Assembly (NCBI GenBank): GCA_049671305.1
Contig: JBATUR010000027.1
Coordinates: 1-64,000, forward strand
Direction of reading: 5' to 3'
Length of the DNA stretch: 64,000 nt
Source of the DNA: CADCTM01 sp049671305
GTDB taxonomy: Bacteria > Cyanobacteriota > Cyanobacteriia > Cyanobacteriales > Coleofasciculaceae
Under the pieces are notes generated by a model. That model was not told the origin of the DNA, did no database searches, and saw only the letters and a program-made list of their open reading frames with translations. Shown here piece by piece: positions 7,941-16,248 of this stretch. The translations under genes were made by a program, and so were the position numbers. The first letter of the stretch is position 1; each line of letters opens with the position of its first letter.

Positions 7941-8885
7941 TTAAACAGCGTGTTGACGATACCACTCAATCGTATTTTTCAGCCCTTTCTTAAAACCAAC
8001 GTCTGCCGTAAAACCAAAAGCTTCCTTTGCCCTTTGGGTATCCAAACAACGGCGTGGTTGCCCATTTGGTTTATCAGTTTGCCAAACAATTTCTCCTTCA
8101 AACTCCATCAAATCGCAAATTAAACTAATCAAATTACGAATCGTAATTTCAATACCCGTACCCAAATTTACAGGCTCCGTATCATTGTAATCAGTCGTTC
8201 CCATCACAATACCTCGTGCCGCATCAGTAGAATACAAAAACTCACGAGTCGGGCTACCATCACCCCAAACTGCTAACTGCTTCTCACCCTTTTGTTGTGC
8301 CTCATGAACTTTTCTAATCAAAGCTGGGATCACATGAGAACTCTTGGGATCAAAGTTATCTTCGGGACCATATAAATTAACAGGCAGCAAATAAATACCA
8401 TTAAAACCATACTGCTGTTTGTAAGCTTGTAGTTGAACTAACAAAGCTTTTTTAGCAATACCATAAGGGGCATTAGTTTCCTCCGGGTAGCCATTCCACA
8501 AATCATCTTCCTTAAACGGTACAGGCGTAAATTTCGGGTAAGCGCAAATTGTACCCACACAGACGAACTTTTCCACACCCGCCAGATATGCCGCATGAAT
8601 GAGCTGTGTGCCCATCATCAGGTTGTCGTAAAATAATTCAGCGGGTTTTACCTGATTAAGTCCAATTCCGCCGACGTGGGCAGCAAGGTGAATAACAATA
8701 TCTTGCTCGGCGACAGCTTGTTTACACTTTTCCATCTCGCGCAAATCATAATCACGCGATCGCACTACGGTTATTTTCTCACTTTCTGCTCCCGCTTTAC
8801 ACAACTGATCCACCACCTGGCGCCCTAGAAAACCCGCCCCACCGGTTACTATAATTCGTTTATTGCTCAAATCCATAGTTGTCAT
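7941..8885 (-). CDS. fcl: GDP-L-fucose synthase
   Basis: This SDR-family epimerase/reductase converts GDP-4-keto-6-deoxy-mannose to GDP-L-fucose with NADPH. The N-terminal Rossmann motif is TGGAGFLG, and the catalytic tyrosine and lysine are in APYGIAKKALL. CAYPKFTPVPFKEDDLWNGY and GDGSPTREFLY are typical of the family. I prefer the ATG at 8885 (314 residues, preceded by AAGAG) over an upstream ATG at 8948, whose extra 21 residues do not look like SDR sequence. It directly follows gmd, which makes its substrate. Confidence 0.92.
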   Translation of the reverse strand: MTTMDLSNKRIIVTGGAGFLGRQVVDQLCKAGAESEKITVVRSRDYDLREMEKCKQAVAEQDIVIHLAAHVGGIGLNQVKPAELFYDNLMMGTQLIHAAYLAGVEKFVCVGTICAYPKFTPVPFKEDDLWNGYPEETNAPYGIAKKALLVQLQAYKQQYGFNGIYLLPVNLYGPEDNFDPKSSHVIPALIRKVHEAQQKGEKQLAVWGDGSPTREFLYSTDAARGIVMGTTDYNDTEPVNLGTGIEITIRNLISLICDLMEFEGEIVWQTDKPNGQPRRCLDTQRAKEAFGFTADVGFKKGLKNTIEWYRQHAV

Positions 8886-8973
8886 CTCTTGAAGAATCCT
8901 TATCCAGCGTGGGAGACTATGTTGATTGCGATTTGCGCTATCAACCATGCTTAATATTGATCGCTATTATTAC

Positions 8974-10050
8974 TTAATCGACCATACTACCCATACCTTG
9001 ACGGACATAGGCATTATCATTAGTGGAGTGTTCTCCACCATTTTTGCAAGCCAAATTCAGCGCCCGCAAATCGGCTTCCACCATTAAAACAACTAACTGC
9101 TCAAAAGTTACAGAAGGTTGCCAACCAAGTTTTTGCAAGGCTTTATTGGGATCACCAATTAGCAATTCTACTTCTGCCGGACGTAGATAACGCTCATCAA
9201 ACTCGACATAATCTTGCCAATTCAAATTGACATAACCAAAAGCTGAATCTAAAAATTCGCGAATTGAGTGAGTTTCACCCGTAGCGACAACATAATCATC
9301 TGGCTCATCTTGCTGTAGCATTAGCCACATAGCTTCGACATAATCTTTGGCATAGCCCCAATCTCGTTTTGAGTCAAGATTACCAAGATAGAGTTTTTTC
9401 TGAGTGCCAGCGACGATACGAGCGATCGCCCTTGTAATTTTACGAGTTACAAAAGTTTCGCCCCGGCGTGGTGACTCGTGGTTAAACAAAATACCATTAC
9501 AAGCAAAAATCCCGTACGACTCGCGATAATTCACCGTTTGCCAATGAGCATAAACCTTGGCACAAGCATAGGGACTGCGGGGATAAAACGGCGTAGTTTC
9601 CTTTTGGGGAACATCCTGGACTTTGCCGAACATTTCCGAAGAACCAGCTTGATAAAAGCGCACATCTATGCTAGTGCGCTGACGATAATCACGAATTGCC
9701 TCCAAGAGGCGCAAAGTTCCCATACCAACAGCATCAACAGTATATTCCGGCGAGTCAAAACTAACCCGGACATGGGACTGAGCACCCAAGTTGTAAATTT
9801 CGGTAGGTTTAACAAGTTCCAAAATGCGGCGCAGGGTAACGCCATCAGTCAAGTCTCCATAGTGAAGAAATAATCTAGCCTTTTCATTGTGAGGGTCTAC
9901 ATAAATATGATCAATACGGTCAGTGTTGAAGGTAGAAGTGCGTCGAATAATGCCATGAACTTCATAACCCTTTTCTAGCAACAATTCACTTAAATAGGAG
10001 CCATCTTGACCAGTAATACCAGTAATCAGCGCTCGTTTGCGTTCGGTCAT
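8974..10050 (-). CDS. gmd: GDP-mannose 4,6-dehydratase
   Basis: The 358-residue protein makes GDP-4-keto-6-deoxy-D-mannose from GDP-mannose, the first committed step to GDP-fucose and related deoxysugars. Visible are the nucleotide-binding motif TGITGQDGSYL, SSEMFGKVQDVPQ and the YAKVYAHW-type active-site context (SPYACAKVYAHWQTVNYRE). NHESPRRGETFVTRKITRA is diagnostic of Gmd. With fcl just downstream on the same strand it forms a GDP-fucose operon, presumably feeding exopolysaccharide or O-antigen assembly. Confidence 0.95.
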   Translation of the reverse strand: MTERKRALITGITGQDGSYLSELLLEKGYEVHGIIRRTSTFNTDRIDHIYVDPHNEKARLFLHYGDLTDGVTLRRILELVKPTEIYNLGAQSHVRVSFDSPEYTVDAVGMGTLRLLEAIRDYRQRTSIDVRFYQAGSSEMFGKVQDVPQKETTPFYPRSPYACAKVYAHWQTVNYRESYGIFACNGILFNHESPRRGETFVTRKITRAIARIVAGTQKKLYLGNLDSKRDWGYAKDYVEAMWLMLQQDEPDDYVVATGETHSIREFLDSAFGYVNLNWQDYVEFDERYLRPAEVELLIGDPNKALQKLGWQPSVTFEQLVVLMVEADLRALNLACKNGGEHSTNDNAYVRQGMGSMVD

Positions 10051-10438
10051 GCTTACTTCCTATAAAAAATATGGGTGAGAGTGGCTATTGTTTGCCATTG
10101 AATATTAATTCCCTACAGTAAGTGTTGGGAGCTGGATTAATCCATTCTTTAAGTTAACTTAAATTTTTTTCATAACAAAAAAACCGTAGATAGCAGCTTG
10201 ATGATGGGAGCCAAAGTCAAGAATAAAGCAAGAGAGGAATAGCGAACACACACACATTTTCCTCTCAATTGGCACAAACGGGGCATTTTGTCTAAAGTTT
10301 GATTTAGCAATGGCAGGGAAGTTGAGGGCAGAAGCTGACAACCCAACTTTACCACTGCCGATCATTTCTGTGCGATCTGAAGAGCAGCGTTCGACTGAGC
10401 GCTCACGCCGAAGTCAGCGCAACGCTCTCGCCTCCTTT
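10051..10438. other. Intergenic region upstream of gmd
   Basis: This 388-nt AT-rich region lies between the end of the sugar transferase and the start of gmd, both on the minus strand. I see no convincing gene; the short frames in it have no recognisable protein features. It should hold the gmd-fcl promoter near its left end and contains a structured repeat at 10386-10426. Confidence 0.5.
10386..10426. repeat. Imperfect inverted repeat downstream of the sugar transferase
   Basis: Outer arms AGCGTT (10386-10391) and AACGCT (10421-10426), inner arms GACT (10393-10396) and AGTC (10412-10415), and a nested perfect palindrome TGAGCGCTCA (10396-10405) can fold together. It starts about 12 nt beyond the stop codon of the minus-strand gene. 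It is more GC-rich than its surroundings and resembles short mobile palindromes of bacterial genomes. Confidence 0.45.
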
Positions 10439-11170
10439 TCAATAAGCCCCATTATTTTTGGTAGAAATAATCACACCAATAGTTTTGACAATCAGCCATA
10501 AATCCAGCCAAAAACCCCGAAAATTAACGTAGTAAACATCAATTTGGACACGATGAGGATAAGGGATATCATTACGTCCAGAGACTTGCCATAGACCCGT
10601 GATTCCTGGTCGAATCGTCAGAATTTTGTCCATATAGCGTCCGTATTTGGGCAATTCTTCCGGCACCAAAGGGCGGGGACCAACCACACTCATATCACCC
10701 TTTAAGACATTCCAGAATTGAGGAAACTCATCAAGGCTAGTGATCCTTAAAAATTTACCAATCCAAGTAAGTCGAGGGTCATGCTTAAGCTTGAAACTAT
10801 CCTGAAATTCCTCCCGCATCTCCGGCGATTTTTCAATAATGTCCAGCAATATTTGATCAGCATTTGCCACCATTGTCCTAAATTTAATGCAACCAAACGG
10901 CTTGTAATTTCTCCCTACACGTTCTTGCACATAAAAAATTGGTCCAGGCGAGCTGATTGCGATCAGCGTTGCCAAGAGCAAGTAGAGCGGCAAAAACAAA
11001 ATCAGAATGGACAGGGAAAACATAACATCAAACAGCCGTTTGGCGAAATCTCCGTCTAAGCGATGTCGAGACAGACCTCTGTGTTGGCTTCGGGAGGCGA
11101 GTGGCTGAAAACCTCGCTTCACGAACGCTCGCAACATCTTGACGGAGATAAGTTGGCTTTCGGCAGTCAT
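10439..11170 (-). CDS. Polyprenyl-phosphate sugar-phosphate transferase
   Basis: This 243-residue bacterial sugar transferase (WcaJ/RfbP type) moves a hexose-1-phosphate from a nucleotide sugar to undecaprenyl phosphate, starting repeat-unit assembly for an exopolysaccharide. One membrane hairpin lies at about 45-70 (FSLSILILFLPLYLLLATLI). Then come the family blocks PGPIFYVQERVGRN, FKFRTM-like CIKFRTMV, SLDEFPQFWNVLKGDMSVVG, and PRPLVPEE. It has only the C-terminal catalytic part, without the N-terminal four-helix region of longer homologues. The neighbouring gmd, fcl and GT4 genes support an envelope polysaccharide role. Confidence 0.9.
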   Translation of the reverse strand: MTAESQLISVKMLRAFVKRGFQPLASRSQHRGLSRHRLDGDFAKRLFDVMFSLSILILFLPLYLLLATLIAISSPGPIFYVQERVGRNYKPFGCIKFRTMVANADQILLDIIEKSPEMREEFQDSFKLKHDPRLTWIGKFLRITSLDEFPQFWNVLKGDMSVVGPRPLVPEELPKYGRYMDKILTIRPGITGLWQVSGRNDIPYPHRVQIDVYYVNFRGFWLDLWLIVKTIGVIISTKNNGAY

Positions 11171-11240
11171 CTTACTCCTTCACTTCACACCACACGTCAC
11201 GATCATAAAGCCACAGGACGCCAGAAATAGGGTAATGGGC

Positions 11241-12407
11241 TCAGGGAAACTGAAATTTATTTGGTAAATCTTGAGAATGGTTGTTTTCGTGGCACTGTTT
11301 GACAAAAGCCAAGTAGCGATCGCTAAACACTTTTTGCCCAAACAACTCGGCATTTGATCGCCCCTTGTGGGGATTAAAGGCTGATTGTAAAGTCTCGAAT
11401 ATTTTCACAGTTTCTACCAAAGCGCTGACATTTTGGGCTGCGAACAATAAACCCGTACCATTGTCTGGATCTTGCCGAAGATCTCGAACAGTTTCCAGAG
11501 CCCCGCCAGCGCCATAGGCAATGACCGGTGTTCCACAAGCTTGGGCTTCTACTAAAGCGATACCAAAGTCCTCACAAGCTGCGTACACGAAGGCTTTTGC
11601 TTGCGCCATATACTGCTCAACTACAGTATTTGCACAAAATCCTAAAACCTGTACATTTGGTTGTGCCAGTTTTCTAATCGCCTCTTCGTCCGCACCATTA
11701 CCTATAACTACCAATGGATATCCCAATTCATTAAAAGCCTGGACAATTACAGATACATACTTATAACTAACTAGTCTGGAAACTGTGACATAAAAATTAT
11801 CTTTTTGAACGACTAAAGGAAAACGCTCAACATTCACCGGTGGGTAAATGACAGCAGCTTCCCGGCGATAGCAGCGCCAGATACGACGTGCAGTATGTCG
11901 AGAATTGGCAATAAAATAGTCAACCCGATTTGCCGAAATAGTATCCCATTGACGCAACTGATGCAGCAAATAGCGCGTCACCCAACCTGGAAGTCCTTTT
12001 CCCATCCTACTACTGCGTAGATAATCAAAAGTCAAATCCCAGGCGTAACGCATGGGGGTATGGCAATAACAGATATGTAGCTGTTGAGGGGTCGTCAGGA
12101 CGCCCTTAGCCACCGCGTGGGAAGAAGAAAGGATGACATCATACTTGCGTAAATCTAGCTGTTCGATCGCTAGAGGCAAAAGTGGTAGATATTTTTGCAC
12201 TCCCTTACGGGCAAGAGGCAACTGCTGCAAAAAAGTTGTACCTACCCCGCGTCCAAAGAGATAGCTCTGGGGATTGGTAGATTCAAAATCAATTAGAGCA
12301 TAAAGATCAGCATCAATATGCTGCAAAATTTCTTGAACCACCAATTCCGAACCGCCAGTGGCTTTGGGCGTTAACCACTCATGAACCAGAGCATATTTCA
12401 ACGACAT
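11241..12407 (-). CDS. Glycosyltransferase family 4
   Basis: The 388-residue GT-B enzyme starts MSLKYALVHEWLTPKATGGSE. Its C-terminal donor-binding domain has VTVSRLVSYKYVSVIVQAF, VIGNGADEE and EDFGIALVEAQACGTPVIAY, the GT4 E-x7-E motif. It probably transfers a sugar (often mannose in this clade) onto a lipid-linked oligosaccharide at the cytoplasmic membrane face. It lies 70 nt upstream of the sugar transferase on the same strand. The exact donor and acceptor cannot be read from sequence. Confidence 0.88.
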   Translation of the reverse strand: MSLKYALVHEWLTPKATGGSELVVQEILQHIDADLYALIDFESTNPQSYLFGRGVGTTFLQQLPLARKGVQKYLPLLPLAIEQLDLRKYDVILSSSHAVAKGVLTTPQQLHICYCHTPMRYAWDLTFDYLRSSRMGKGLPGWVTRYLLHQLRQWDTISANRVDYFIANSRHTARRIWRCYRREAAVIYPPVNVERFPLVVQKDNFYVTVSRLVSYKYVSVIVQAFNELGYPLVVIGNGADEEAIRKLAQPNVQVLGFCANTVVEQYMAQAKAFVYAACEDFGIALVEAQACGTPVIAYGAGGALETVRDLRQDPDNGTGLLFAAQNVSALVETVKIFETLQSAFNPHKGRSNAELFGQKVFSDRYLAFVKQCHENNHSQDLPNKFQFP

Positions 12408-12483
12408 TTTCCTAGAGTGAGCTTTTGCTTAAGAGCTTATCGTTTCTGTGCCCTAGTTACTACTGCAAAAATTTTTGGCAGTG

Positions 12484-12515
12484 TTACTTTAAAAAATCTT
12501 TTTTTATTAAAGTAA
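12484..12515. repeat. AT-rich hairpin after the lipoprotein gene
   Basis: TTACTTTAA (12484-12492) and TTAAAGTAA (12507-12515) are a perfect 9-bp inverted repeat with a 14-nt loop, three bases beyond the lipoprotein stop codon on the minus strand. It may be a transcript end, but the following bases are not a clean T-tract. Confidence 0.4.
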
Positions 12516-12517
12516 AG

Positions 12518-12955
12518 CTACTTCCCCGAACAATAAGTATTAATATCTGTGACTAATTGCTTTTCTGGTAGAGTTGCTTGCTGCAAAGAAGTCAAGGCTC
12601 TTTCAGCGGCTGAACGGTCTTTTTTCTCAAATGCTTTGACAAAATCACGAGTCGCTTTGCTGGTATCGCCGTACATCTTGACAAATCCCGTTTGGTAGTC
12701 TTTAAGTTTGGGGTCATTTACAGGAATATCAGTCATCTGTTTAGAGGCTTTTTCCATCGCCTCAGCCGCTTGCAGCATTGATTTGGGGTCACTTGCTTGA
12801 CCGCCATTGGTGACTGTTTTGGCTTGACTAACTGCATCATTGGCGATCTTGATGATCTTATTGCATTGAGAGATTTTGTCGCTACAGCTAGCTGTCAACA
12901 AACCGACCGCCATTGTCAAAGAAAAAAGCACAAAATACCGCTTCGGAAACTGCAT
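12518..12955 (-). CDS. Small lipoprotein, function unknown
   Basis: The 145-residue protein has a signal peptide with lipobox LTASC (cysteine near residue 23), so it should be lipid-anchored outside the cytoplasm. The mature part is helical, with a second cysteine after SDKISQ and a third near the C-terminus (NTYCSGK), possibly a disulfide. I chose ATG 12955 because AGGAG lies six bases upstream; the frame also opens one codon earlier at a TTG. It lies between envelope sugar genes, but a functional tie is not shown. Confidence 0.75.
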   Translation of the reverse strand: MQFPKRYFVLFSLTMAVGLLTASCSDKISQCNKIIKIANDAVSQAKTVTNGGQASDPKSMLQAAEAMEKASKQMTDIPVNDPKLKDYQTGFVKMYGDTSKATRDFVKAFEKKDRSAAERALTSLQQATLPEKQLVTDINTYCSGK

Positions 12956-13048
12956 CAATTACTCCTAATGAGTTGTGGGCACTCTCGTTGTCCTAGCACA
13001 TTTTGACCCGGCTTAAAAGTCAGCCGCAGTAAGAGCGACTAGGCGACT

Positions 13049-13426
13049 TCAGCCATCAATTTTATGATTTGCTTCAATGGCGGTGGTTAGATGCTGTAGT
13101 GTCTCTGTTAGTTGCTCTAACTGGTTTAGAGAACATGATTGAGTTTCTGCTAAGGTTTGCACGGCGTCGCCCAGAGCAAAAAGCTGATAGCCTTGTTGTT
13201 GAACTTGATGCCCTTGGTGCTGTACTTGAACTGTGAGGGCGTCAATGCGCTCGGCAAGACGCTCAATTGTTTCGGTAGTAGTGAGAACAGCTTCTCCTAT
13301 TTGTCCGACAATTGACTCTAAACGACTGATTCTGGCGGACATTGCCAGAGATTCTTTGGTTTCGGTTGAATGGCTATTAGCCGATCCTGTTTCGACGTGT
13401 CTATTCACGGGCAATTTTTCAATCAA
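13049..13426 (-). CDS. Coiled-coil hypothetical protein
   Basis: Residues 29-125 form a continuous heptad-like helix (SARISRLESIVGQIGEAVL, ETIERLAERIDALTVQVQ, QLEQLTETLQHLTTAIEAN) typical of a short coiled coil. The frame opens at TTG 13426; an internal ATG at 13342 would remove a polar 28-residue extension and is equally possible. No enzyme motif, signal peptide or membrane segment is seen. Function unknown. Confidence 0.55.
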   Translation of the reverse strand: MIEKLPVNRHVETGSANSHSTETKESLAMSARISRLESIVGQIGEAVLTTTETIERLAERIDALTVQVQHQGHQVQQQGYQLFALGDAVQTLAETQSCSLNQLEQLTETLQHLTTAIEANHKIDG

Positions 13427-13528
13427 GCCAAATAATTGAACGGTTTAGAAAAGGTGCACTTGGCGTAGGAGATGCGAGATTGATCAGAAACTTGATATGG
13501 TATCAGATTGGCAATTTTCTAGATATAG

Positions 13529-14527
13529 TTATGGGTGACGTTTTTGATGCCACTGCCAAGCATCCTTGATGATTTGACTCAAATCTGAGTATTGAGGGCG
13601 CCAACCGAGGATTTTTTCAGCTTTGTCGCTGCTGCCGACGAGAATAGGTGGATCTCCGGCTCGGCGATCGCATTCCACTACTTTAATCTCTTTGCCTGTA
13701 ACTTGTTGTGCTGTTTCAATTACTTGACGTACCGAAAAGCCGTTACCATTGCCTAAGTTAAAGACTTCACTTTTGCCGCCTTGTAACAAATACTCCAAAC
13801 CTAAGACATGAGCATCGGCTAAATCACTAACATGAATATAATCTCGCAGGCAGGTGCCATCGGTTGTTGCATAATCTGTTCCCCAAATGGAAATTGATTC
13901 ACGTTTGCCTAATGCTGTCAATAGTACTAAAGGAATTAAGTGTGTTTCTGGGTTATGATCTTCGCCAAGTAGTCCTTGGGAATTTGCCCCGGAAGCATTA
14001 AAGAAGCGAAATACTACTGATTGTAGGTTGTAAGCTTGAGCAAAATTAGCGAGCATCTGTTCCACGACCCATTTTGTGCAAGCATAGGGATTAATCGGAT
14101 CTTTGGGATGCTCTTCTGTCATCGGTACTTGTTTTGGCGTGCCGTAAATCGAGCAGGTAGAAGCAAAGACTAATTTGTTAACATTTGCTGCCACCATTGC
14201 TTCTAGTAGTGTCAAAGTGCCTGAAACATTATTGCGGTAGTATTTGGCAGGATCTTCTACTGACTCGCCAACAGCAATATAAGCGGCGAAGTGCATGACG
14301 GCAGTAATATTGTGGCTGGAAAATAACTTATCGAGTAAAAGGCGATCGCTAATATCACCAACTACCAACTCTACCTGCAGAATGTCCTCTACAAGCTCTC
14401 GATGCCCATATTCCAAATTATCTAACACAACCAAGTTATAACCAGCTCTCTGGAGGGCTAAGGCAACATGAGAGCCAATATATCCTGCTCCCCCAGTCAC
14501 TAAAATTGTTGGTTTGACTTGCGCCAC
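13529..14527 (-). CDS. galE: UDP-glucose 4-epimerase
   Basis: The 332-residue SDR enzyme interconverts UDP-glucose and UDP-galactose using tightly bound NAD. It shows TGGAGYIGSHVALAL at the N-terminus, SSCSIYGTPKQVPMTEEHP-like sequence (here STCSIYG), the YACTKWVVEQML catalytic Y-x3-K, RFFNASGA, and GTDYATTDGTCLRDYIHVSD, all GalE signatures. The start is GTG with GGAGAG upstream. It likely supplies UDP-galactose for envelope glycans or galactolipids, in line with the nearby polysaccharide genes, though it is about 1.1 kb upstream of them. Confidence 0.95.
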   Translation of the reverse strand: MAQVKPTILVTGGAGYIGSHVALALQRAGYNLVVLDNLEYGHRELVEDILQVELVVGDISDRLLLDKLFSSHNITAVMHFAAYIAVGESVEDPAKYYRNNVSGTLTLLEAMVAANVNKLVFASTCSIYGTPKQVPMTEEHPKDPINPYACTKWVVEQMLANFAQAYNLQSVVFRFFNASGANSQGLLGEDHNPETHLIPLVLLTALGKRESISIWGTDYATTDGTCLRDYIHVSDLADAHVLGLEYLLQGGKSEVFNLGNGNGFSVRQVIETAQQVTGKEIKVVECDRRAGDPPILVGSSDKAEKILGWRPQYSDLSQIIKDAWQWHQKRHP

Positions 14528-14877
14528 CTAACTTACTCTCCTTAACTTATGTTTTCTGCCTTTGATTTGTTCAAAGTGATTTTCTTGTCTGGGAATGGAT
14601 AAGATGGTTTTTGCCGCTTCCTCGTTGACGTTGCTTGCACCCTCATACTACTCAACCAAAATACCCATTTTCATGCCAATATAGCCTTACTACTCTTCGA
14701 TTTGGCAAGGCTTAAAAATAATTGAGGCTGTGCAACTAAAAACTAGCTGGAGTTTTTCTAAGAAATTTTTAAAGGAAGCTCATAAAAAAGTTGGGAATTT
14801 TGATGAGCTTCTGTTTTAGAGCTTTTAAAATCTGGCAAACTGTTTAATAATTATGAGGTGATGTACCAATTCTATAT
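14528..14877. other. Intergenic region upstream of galE
   Basis: A 350-nt AT-rich region between two minus-strand genes. I see no gene. It should hold the galE promoter at its left side and holds a hairpin at 14775-14811 near the end of the small downstream gene. Confidence 0.5.
14775..14811. repeat. 9-bp inverted repeat
   Basis: GAAGCTCAT (14775-14783) and ATGAGCTTC (14803-14811) are exact complements with a 19-nt loop. It lies about 65 nt beyond the stop codon of the minus-strand gene at 14878 and may be part of its 3' end. T-rich sequence follows on both strands, but not immediately. Confidence 0.4.
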
Positions 14878-15084
14878 CTAGTCAAGTTTTAAGGAATTAA
14901 CTGGCACTTCATCCCAAGAATTAACTGTTCTCAAACGTGCTACCCAACCTGCTGATTTTTGCTCGTTTGTTAAATTTTGCTCAAATGATTCATGACAATC
15001 TTTGGCTTGCTGTTCGTCACAACAAGCTATACATGAATAAAGCAGTCCTGATGGATCTATCTGCTCGTTTACCCAAATGGTCAT
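14878..15084 (-). CDS. Short conserved hypothetical protein
   Basis: I place the start at ATG 15084 (68 residues, MTIWVNEQIDPSGLLYSC), since AGAGAGAG lies upstream; a longer frame to 15147 adds 21 residues of doubtful character. The protein has a CIACC cysteine cluster and a third nearby cysteine (AKDCHESF), then an acidic C-terminus (SWDEVPVNSLKLD). The cysteine pattern could bind metal. No family name is recognised. It lies 100 nt downstream of the acetyltransferase on the same strand. Confidence 0.6.
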   Translation of the reverse strand: MTIWVNEQIDPSGLLYSCIACCDEQQAKDCHESFEQNLTNEQKSAGWVARLRTVNSWDEVPVNSLKLD

Positions 15085-15185
15085 AAATTCTCTCTCTTGT
15101 GACTGAATATAAGGACGCTGAGTTGTTTTTGTACATGACGATGACAACTCAAACTCACTTGTTGATAATTTATCAAGATCTGCGG

Positions 15186-16154
15186 CTAAAGTTGAGATTT
15201 TGCCGCAAGCTGGCTTAGTTTATCTTCCGTTACTCGACAAATGCGCCATTCTGGTAAGATGATCGCTCCGAGGCGTTGGTAAAAGGCTTTGGCGTTGTCA
15301 TTCCAAACTGCTACTAGCCACTCTAATCGCCCACACTCGCGCTCGGTTGCTATTTTAGCTAAATAACCTAACATAGCTTTTCCTAAGCCTTGACGGCGAT
15401 GCGAGGGCAAAATAAACAAGTCATCGATGTATAATCCTGGCTTGGTAAGAAAGGTTGAGTAGTTATGAAAAAAGCTAGCAAAGCCGACTATTTCAGCTTC
15501 AGATTCTGCGACAATGGCTTTAATGTAGTTTGGTTGACTAAAAAAGTCTACTTCTAAGGCTTCTTTCGTCGCTGTAAAGCTGTCTAATTTTTGGTCAAAC
15601 TCAGCTTTGTGATGAAGTAGTCGCCAAAGTGCTGGTAAATCTTCTGCCGTTGCGTGGCGAATTTTTGTAGATGATTTTGCAGCTAATTCGGTTAATGGTT
15701 GCTCGGTGAGGCGACAAATGCGAGTTTGTTCTAAGATTGATGCTCCCATGTTTTTGTACAAGGATATAGCATTTTCATTCCAATCCAAAACACTCCATTC
15801 CAAGCGTCCACATTTACGCTCAATGGCAAGTTGTGCTAAATAACTTAAAATTGTTTTGCCAATACCTAAGCGTCGAAATTCTGGCAAAACAAATAAGTCT
15901 TCTAGATATATTCCTGGTTTGGCAAGGAAGGTGGAATAGTTATGAAAAAATAGAGCAAATCCGACAACTTTTCCGCTATATTCTGCAACAATTGCTTCAA
16001 TGTATGGAGTTGTGCCAAATAGATGTTTTTCTAGTGCCTCAATACTTCCTGTTACAGCATGAGTAAGCTTTTCATATTCTGCCAAAGCAACGATTAAATT
16101 AAATAACACTGACACATCTGCCGGTGTTGCAGGACGTAATATTAATTGAGACAT
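15186..16154 (-). CDS. Tandem two-domain GNAT acetyltransferase
   Basis: The 322-residue protein is two homologous GNAT domains in a row (about 1-160 and 163-322). Each has the acetyl-CoA loop (FRRLGIGKTIL and HRRQGLGKAML), and the same phrases GFA-FFHNYSTFL-KPG and CGRLEW recur in both. The phrase FFHNYSTF is typical of the spermidine/thialysine N-acetyltransferase (SSAT) branch, so a small amine substrate is plausible. Single-domain homologues are about 160 residues, so this is an internal duplication and fusion. Both domains retain the CoA-binding motif. Confidence 0.85.
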   Translation of the reverse strand: MSQLILRPATPADVSVLFNLIVALAEYEKLTHAVTGSIEALEKHLFGTTPYIEAIVAEYSGKVVGFALFFHNYSTFLAKPGIYLEDLFVLPEFRRLGIGKTILSYLAQLAIERKCGRLEWSVLDWNENAISLYKNMGASILEQTRICRLTEQPLTELAAKSSTKIRHATAEDLPALWRLLHHKAEFDQKLDSFTATKEALEVDFFSQPNYIKAIVAESEAEIVGFASFFHNYSTFLTKPGLYIDDLFILPSHRRQGLGKAMLGYLAKIATERECGRLEWLVAVWNDNAKAFYQRLGAIILPEWRICRVTEDKLSQLAAKSQL

Positions 16155-16191
16155 TCAATCTTTAATTTCAACAATCTGCTATTTTATATCA

Positions 16192-16224
16192 TTAAAAAGT
16201 AAGGTGAACATTGCCCACCTTACT
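16192..16224 (-). terminator. Factor-independent terminator of the sigma factor gene
   Basis: Perfect 9-bp arms AGTAAGGTG (16198-16206) and CACCTTACT (16216-16224) with a 9-nt loop. On the minus strand the hairpin is followed at once by a T-tract (complement of AAAAA before 16198), 25 nt after the stop codon of the sigma factor gene. Confidence 0.8.
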
Positions 16225-16248
16225 AATCTAATCTTGAAAATTCTCGAT

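Noticed and set aside
10159..10365. 68- and 61-codon minus-strand frames
   Set aside because: Overlapping frames with no family, no ribosome site and unlikely composition; they lie upstream of gmd.
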